A stretch of DNA of 64,000 bases, from contig JASANG010002600.1 in assembly GCA_030248215.1 (NCBI GenBank), positions 26,601 to 90,600 on the forward strand, read 5' to 3'. The translations under genes were made by a program, and so were the position numbers. Each line of letters begins with the position of its first letter. Positions within the stretch are counted from its first letter, which is position 1. The DNA comes from Enoplolaimus lenunculus. Its lineage: Eukaryota; Nematoda; Enoplea; Enoplida; Thoracostomopsidae. The notes beneath the pieces are model-generated. The model did no database searches. It was not told the DNA's origin and saw nothing but the letters and a program-made list of their open reading frames with translations. Positions 58,516 through 64,000 of the stretch are shown piece after piece.

Positions 58516-59335
58516 CTCCGGAAAATTGGGATTTTTGGCGCAGCTTTTTTTCGATCGGGATTTCGGAAAATTGGGATGTTACAATGGAAATTGGGATTTT
58601 GGGATATTCGGGTATTACCCATGAAATTGGGATTTTGGGCGAAACCTTATTCGTTCGTGATTTTAGGAAATTGGGGCTTTGTGAAACTGGGATATACCAG
58701 GGAAATTCGGATTTTGGAAAATTCGGATAATTATACTAGGGAATTTGGGATCTTGTGAAAGAAACTGGGATATTACGCGGGAAACTAGGATTCTGGAAAA
58801 TTCGGATAACACTCGGTAATTTGGGGTTTTGTGAAACTGGAATATTACCCGGGAAATCAGGATTTTAGAAAATTCGGATAACACTCGGGAACTTGGAATT
58901 TTGGGCGCAGCCTTTTTCGCTTGGGATTTTGGGAAATTGGTGTATTACACGGGAAATATTGATTTTGAGAAATTCGGATATTACCCGCGAAATTGCGATT
59001 TTGGAAGCAGCCTTTTTCGCTCGGGAGTGTGGGAAATTGGGACATTACACGGTAAATTAGGATTTTGGAAAATTCGGAAATTACCCGGGAAATTGCTATT
59101 TTGGGCGCAGCGCTTTTCGCTCTGATTTTTGGGAAATTGGGAAATTACCCAGGAAATTGCGATTTTGGGCGCAGGGTTTTTCACTCAGGTTCTTGGGAAA
59201 CTGGGATTTTGGGAAATTGGCATATTATCCGAGAAATTGGGATTTTGGGCGCAGCCTTTTTAACCCGGGATTTTGGGAAATTGGGACATTACCCAGGAAA
59301 TATGATTTTGGGAGATGCAGATATTATCCGTGAAA
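58515..59335. repeat. GGGAAATTGGGATTTTGG minisatellite, left arm
   Basis: Repeated words GGGATTTTGGGAAATTGGGA, TATTACCCGGGAAATT and GCGCAGCCTTTTTCGCTCGG give units of about 85-90 bp. Open frames over it are repeats, not genes. Confidence 0.8.
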
Positions 59336-59340
59336 ATAAT

Positions 59341-59835
59341 CCGGGGTTCATGTTACTGATTGTGCGCTTGGGACCTGTTTTGTAACCTACCCATAGCAGG
59401 AGGTAGAAACAACCTATATGAATAGGTTGTTAGCTAGCTACTATCCATATGGGTACCTTACGTATATATATAGCTATGGGTAACTAGTCTCCGGTTTGTT
59501 ACCCATATGGGTACCTTGCGACTGTTTTAACAATATTTATAGCTAGTGTACTTAATTTTTTAGACTTTTTCTAAAGATATATTGTAAAAAAACTAAACCA
59601 CACTTGTGTAAGCAAAACTCACTGTACTGAGTCGTTTTAAAGTGCACGCTTGTAAGTGCATTATGTTGACATCTATATGGGCTACGAGCAGATATCTTGA
59701 CTCTACCCATATGTGTAGGTCAATATTTCAAAAACCTAGCTATAGGTACATTTTATTTTCTGCTGGTATCCATACGGGTAACAAAAAAAATTAGTGTATA
59801 CCGCTCAAGCGCAAATTGGTGACGTGAACCCCGCA
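59341..59835 (+). mobile_element. Y element copy 1
   Basis: Ends CCGGGGTTCATGTTACTGAT and (complement) TGCGGGGTTCACGTCACC. Terminal bases are shared with X, and TAA follows the right end. The inside has ACCCATATGGGTA-type palindromes. Confidence 0.7.
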
Positions 59836-60374
59836 TAAGACTTTGGGAAAAAAGTTTGGTAACCCCTCACTTTACGGTTCGGATGAAACTGTCGGTTTGT
59901 GCTAATTTAACACATGTTAACCGTAATTTTATTATAAGTACGTTGCTCATATATATATAATTTTTCCATTAAAAAATGAGGGTACCCCTCTGGAAACCAA
60001 ATCCTGGCATAGCCTCTGGTCGAAATATGTAATCTTTGCGGTATTATCATTTTTAAAGCTTTTGTGTTAAATTGTATTTGATGTACAATAACACTGTTTA
60101 TTACAATTTAAACTTATTATAAATTGTCTAGTGGTGGGGGTGGGGGGTTTTGAGGGCCAAGCAGAATGCTGTTCTCACACTTTAAGCTGCACACTTAAAA
60201 AATTTTTGCTCAATGAATTGCTTTGTGTTAGGGTTTGCGGTCGGAAGTCCGTTGAAAAAACGCCTGAATAACTTCAATGAGTTTCAAAAATAAAAATTTT
60301 AAATGTAGACATAAAGCTAAATATTTGGTACGCGGACGCGCAGATCAAGTCAATCTGAGGGACTGGTTAGCAGA

Positions 60375-60640
60375 CCCGAACCGGAGGTCTGCCTCCCGGC
60401 TTCGACTCCGGCAGAAAGTCGGCCTCCGGCTATAGCAGAATTTTTCCTGGAGGTTCGGCAAGTTTGGTAGTGAAATTTTGCATAATTTTGAAAAAAATGA
60501 TATGTTTAGCGCGTTTCGTTTTCAAAATTATGCGAAAACTCACTCCCGAACTTGCCGAACCTGCAGGAAAATTCTGCAGCCGGAGGCCGACTTTCTGCCG
60601 GAGTCGAAGCCGGAGGCGGCATCTCTGAGCCGGTCCCTCA
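60375..60640. repeat. Q element at the palindrome axis
   Basis: CGGAGGTCTGCCTCCCGGCT on the left and GCCGGAGGCGGCATCTCTGA on the right, with the axis in the AT-rich core. Q is itself two-sided, so it may have been the seed of the palindrome. Confidence 0.65.
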
Positions 60641-61124
60641 GCGGCGTCCCGCCGTACCAATCTTAGCTTTATGTCTACATTTAAAATTTTTTATTTTGAA
60701 ACTCATTGAAGTTATTAGGCGTTTTTTGGACGGACTTCCAAAGCCGCAAAGTTCACACAAAGTCCCTGAGCAAAACTAAGTGTGCACTTAAAGTGTGAGA
60801 ACAGCATTCTGCTTGGCCTAAACCCCGCCGCCGATTTATAATATGTTGAAATTGTATTAAACAGTGTTATTGTACATCAAATACATTTTCACACATAAGC
60901 TTTAAAAATGATAATCTCGCAAAGATTACATATTTCGACCAGACTCATATACCATGATTTGGTTAGCGGAAGGTACCCTCATTTTTTAATGGAAAAATTA
61001 TATATATATGAGCAACGTACTTATAATAAAATTACGGTTAACATGTGTTAAATTAGCACAAACCGGCTGCCCCCATCCGAACCTTAAAGTGAGAGGGTAC
61101 TAAACGTTTTTCCGAAGGCCCTAT

Positions 61125-61606
61125 GCGGGGTTCACGTCACCAATTTGCGCTTGAGCGGTATACACTGATATTTTTTGTTAAACATATGGAATTCCCAGCA
61201 AAAAATAAAATGTACCTATAGCTAGGTTTTTGAAATATTGACCTACACATATGGGTAGAGTCAAGATATCTGCTCGTAGCCCATATAGATGTCAACATAA
61301 TGCACTTACAACCATCCACCTTAAAACAACTCAGTACAGTGAGTTTTGCTTACACAAGTGTGGTTTAGTTTTTTTTATATCTTTAGAAAAAGTCTAAAAA
61401 TTCAGTACACTAGCTATAAATATTGTTATCCGCAAGTACCCATCTACGGGTAACAAACAAATATAGTTACCCCGTAGCTATATATATACGTAAGCGTACC
61501 CATATGGATAGTAGCTAGCTAACAACCTATTCATATAGGTTGTTTCTACCTCCTGCTATGGGTAGGTTACAAAACAGGTCCCAAGCAATCAGTAACATGA
61601 ACCCGG
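61125..61606 (-). mobile_element. Y element copy 2, mirror of copy 1
   Basis: TGCGGGGTTCACGTCACCAA to CAGTAACATGAACCCGG. It is in the opposite orientation to copy 1 and carries several single-base and indel differences. Confidence 0.7.
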
Positions 61607-61611
61607 ATTAT

Positions 61612-62405
61612 TTTCACGGATAATATCTGCATCTACAAATCATATTTCCCTGGGTAAGTACCCAATTTCCCAAAATCCCTCGGCTACACCCAAAAAGTCC
61701 CAATTTCTGCGGAATAATATCCAGTTTCCGAGTGGAAAAACCCTGCGCCCAAAATCGCAATTTCCTGGGTATTTCCCAATTTCCTGAAAAATCAGAGCGA
61801 AAAAGCGCTGCGCCCAAAATAGCAATTTTCCGGGTAATTTCCAAATTTTCCAAAATCCTAATTTACCGTGTAATGTCCCAATTTCCCACACTCCCGAGCG
61901 AAAAAGGCTGCTTCCAAAATCGCAATTTCGCGGGTAATATCCGGAATTTCTCAAAATCAATATTTCCCGTGTAATACACCAATTTCCCAAAATCCCAAGC
62001 GAAAAAGGCTGCGCCCAAAATTCCAAGTTCCCGAGTGTTATCCGAATTTTCTAAAAATCCTGATTTCCCGGGTAGTATTCCAGTTTCACAAAACCCCAAA
62101 TTACCCAGTGTTATCCGAATTTTCCAGAATCCTAGTTTCCCGCGTAATATCCCAGTTTCTTTCACAAGATCCCAAATTCCCTAGTATAATTATCCGAATT
62201 TTCCAAAATCCGAATTTCCCTGGTATATCCCAGTTTCACAAAGCCCCAATTTCCTAAAATCACGAACGAATAAGGTTTCGCCCAAAATCCCAATTCCATG
62301 GGTGATACCCGAATATCCCAAAATCCCAATTTTCATTGTAACATCCCAATTTTCCAAAAATCCCGATCGAAAAAAAGCTGCGCCAAAAATCCCAATTTTC
62401 CAGAA
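61612..62405. repeat. Minisatellite, right arm (inverted)
   Basis: CCCAATTTCCCAAAATCCC and AGCGAAAAAGGCTGCGCCCA words, the mirror of 58515-59335. Confidence 0.8.
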
Positions 62406-62409
62406 GTGC

Positions 62410-62727
62410 GTAAGTATTCCTGAATAAGAGTCCGTAAGCTAATAGGTAGTCCCTAAAAGGTTAGAGTCCATAAATGTCAATTGTCCCTAACTGTAGTGCG
62501 TAAATAACTCTTAATTAGAATCAAGTTGAGGTCGAAACTTTAAAGCATACTTACTTAAGTTTTGAAAGTACATTCCTATTATTGTAACCTTGCATTATCG
62601 CTCAAGCTTTTGAAACAAGACAACCGATTAATTCAGCGGGTAATTGCAGTACCGGATCTGTCTCAGTAACGAAGGGTGGCGGGGCGTGGGGGTAAAATAA
62701 ATACATACGTAACCGAATAACAGGGGT
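62410..62727 (-). mobile_element. S piece in right arm
   Basis: AATAAGAGTCCGTAAGCTAA to CGTAACCGAATAACAGGGG, the mirror of 58203-58515. Confidence 0.75.
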
Positions 62728-63612
62728 GCAGGCGGCTGTCACGCTTAAACACGATTACAACTAAAAAATGAAACAAACTAAAACCGAACTTTCAACCAGA
62801 GTCACTGTAGGAGTACATGGCTCCTAGTGTCTATAAGAACGTAAGTTAGGCTTAGGCTTTGCTAGAAAGCGTTAACAGTATAAATCTGTGCTATGGCGGC
62901 TGTGTCCGCAATGCAATCTACATCCGTACCTTTTGCCTTACGTCTGGCTGTATTTCTTGAATTTATTTGCATTTCCATTTAGCGGTTTTTGCCGATAAGG
63001 AACTGCCTAGGCTATGTGAGCACCCCAATATGGATGTTTAGGATTGTTGTTGTTGTATTTGTGGTGTTAGTATGAAAGAGGTGTGTCGACCTAGTTTGCG
63101 TAGGTAGGAGGACACCCACTTGTAGGTGTCGGTTGACATGCAGATAAGGTCGTAACGCCTCTGGGCAGCCTGGATCGGTATTCAGTATGACTTTTGTTAG
63201 TGTTGCGAATGTTGCGTTTGAAATTATATGATTACATTCTTGAATTTACACGGTTCTGGGAAACTTATACGGCGATGAAGTAGTTAGTGTATCTTGCAGT
63301 TATTTGAAGTTAAATTTACCACGGAAATGCAATGTGAAGGAAAGCTGGATGTGTGTCGTTTACGCCCCATAGCACGAGTTGTGCAGCTGTCTTATAGCAC
63401 GGGGTGTTACGGTTTTGAGTTAATCGGGGAAATTAGAAGATAACCGAGGAACTCATTACTAGTGACTCTAACGGAGTTAGTTTCACTATTCTGCACGAAA
63501 ATTGGGCCATTCTAACGGGGTTAGTTTGATCGGACATTTGTGTAACTGTAACGGGGTTAGAGTGCACGGCTTTTTGTAGAAAACTTTGGGAACTACAGAG
63601 CTTAGGCAATTG
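62728..63612 (+). repeat. Partial LTR copy in right arm
   Basis: Starts TGCAGGCGGCTGTCACGC and follows the LTR to GGCAATTGTGGC, where it stops abruptly. About 885 of 1120 bp are present, with no interior attached. Confidence 0.82.
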
Positions 63613-64000
63613 TGGCTTTGTGAAACTGGGATATACCAGGGAAATTCGGATTTTGGAAAATTTGGATAATTATACTAGGGAATTTGGGATCTTGTGAAAG
63701 AAACTGGGATATTACGCGGGAAACTAGGATTCTGGAAAATTCGGATAACACTCGGTAATTTGGGGTTTTGTGAAACTGGAATATTAAGCGGGAAATAGGG
63801 GATTCAAAAAATTCGGATAACACTCGGGAACTTGGAATTTTGGGCGCAGCCTTTTTCGCTTGGGATTTTGGGAAATTGGTGTATTACACGGGAAATATTG
63901 ATTTTGAGAAATTGCGGATATTACCCGCGAAATTGCAGATTTTTGGAAGCAGCCTTTTTCGCTCGGGAGTGTGGGAAATTGGGACATTACACAGACCGAT
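63612..64000. repeat. Direct copy of 58674-59060, runs off the right edge
   Basis: GGCTTTGTGAAACTGGGATA and onward match the left-arm minisatellite in the same orientation, nearly base for base. The junction with the LTR piece is sharp. Confidence 0.85.

Larger units (their letters stand above)
57326..63612. repeat. Giant palindrome, arms ~3.1 kb, axis near 60506
   Basis: Paired landmarks: LTR part 57326-58197 with 62728-63612; S part 58203-58515 with about 62410-62727; minisatellite 58515-59335 with 61612-62405; Y at 59341-59835 with 61125-61606; 59840-60360 with 60660-61120; Q halves around CATAATTTTGAAAA (60480) and TTTTCAAAATTATG (60519). Arms differ by scattered changes and small indels, so this is not a simple assembly mirror. 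Confidence 0.85.

Noticed and set aside
58576-63987. Many frames reading GNWDFG- or QFPKS-like repeats
   Set aside because: All lie over the GGGAAATTGGGATTTTGG minisatellite in the palindrome arms.

Overview
The window looks like AT-rich nuclear DNA of an animal, most likely a nematode. It has short exons with GT-AG introns, secreted chitin-binding (peritrophin-A/CBM14) domains joined to short Cys-rich repeats and EB-module-like domains, and repeats containing degenerate TTAGGC hexamers, the nematode telomere unit. A mermithid/enoplean worm would fit, but the species cannot be fixed from sequence alone.

The genes are three paralogous multi-exon genes, called A, B and C here. A (+, 382-8859) is cut by the left window edge. 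B (-, 24926-13796) looks complete: its exons join to exactly 860 codons including stop. C (+, 29723-45511) joins to 767 codons including stop. All three follow one plan: signal peptide (its exon is outside the window for A), a CBM14 domain split by a phase-2 intron, a second CBM14 domain, then 8-Cys repeats. A and C end in EB-like modules. B instead ends in one 1.9-kb exon with 14 tandem Cys repeats. A and B converge on 8.9-13.8 kb; B and C diverge from 24.9-29.7 kb. The products are probably secreted chitin-associated structural proteins (eggshell, cuticle or gut/pharynx lining). That role is inferred from the domains.

Introns and spacers are packed with non-autonomous DNA elements. I separate these families: S (TA duplication, CTGTAGTGACCC ends), P (hAT-like, TTAGGC-like core), X/Y (TTA duplication, TGCGGGGTTCACG ends), Q (CCGGAG-rich), W (GGATATCC palindromes), Z (long, AAGTAAA-rich), M, and a TIR element carrying a tRNA-like segment. 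There is also a ~155-bp satellite.

The right third (45.6-58.2 kb) is an old, broken Ty3/Gypsy-type LTR retrotransposon on the minus strand. It sits inside an S copy and itself carries X and M insertions. Its right LTR runs into a giant palindrome (about 57.3-63.6 kb, axis near 60.5 kb). A third, direct copy of part of one arm then runs off the right edge.

All coordinates and splice junctions were read by eye from sequence. No alignment or database search was run.
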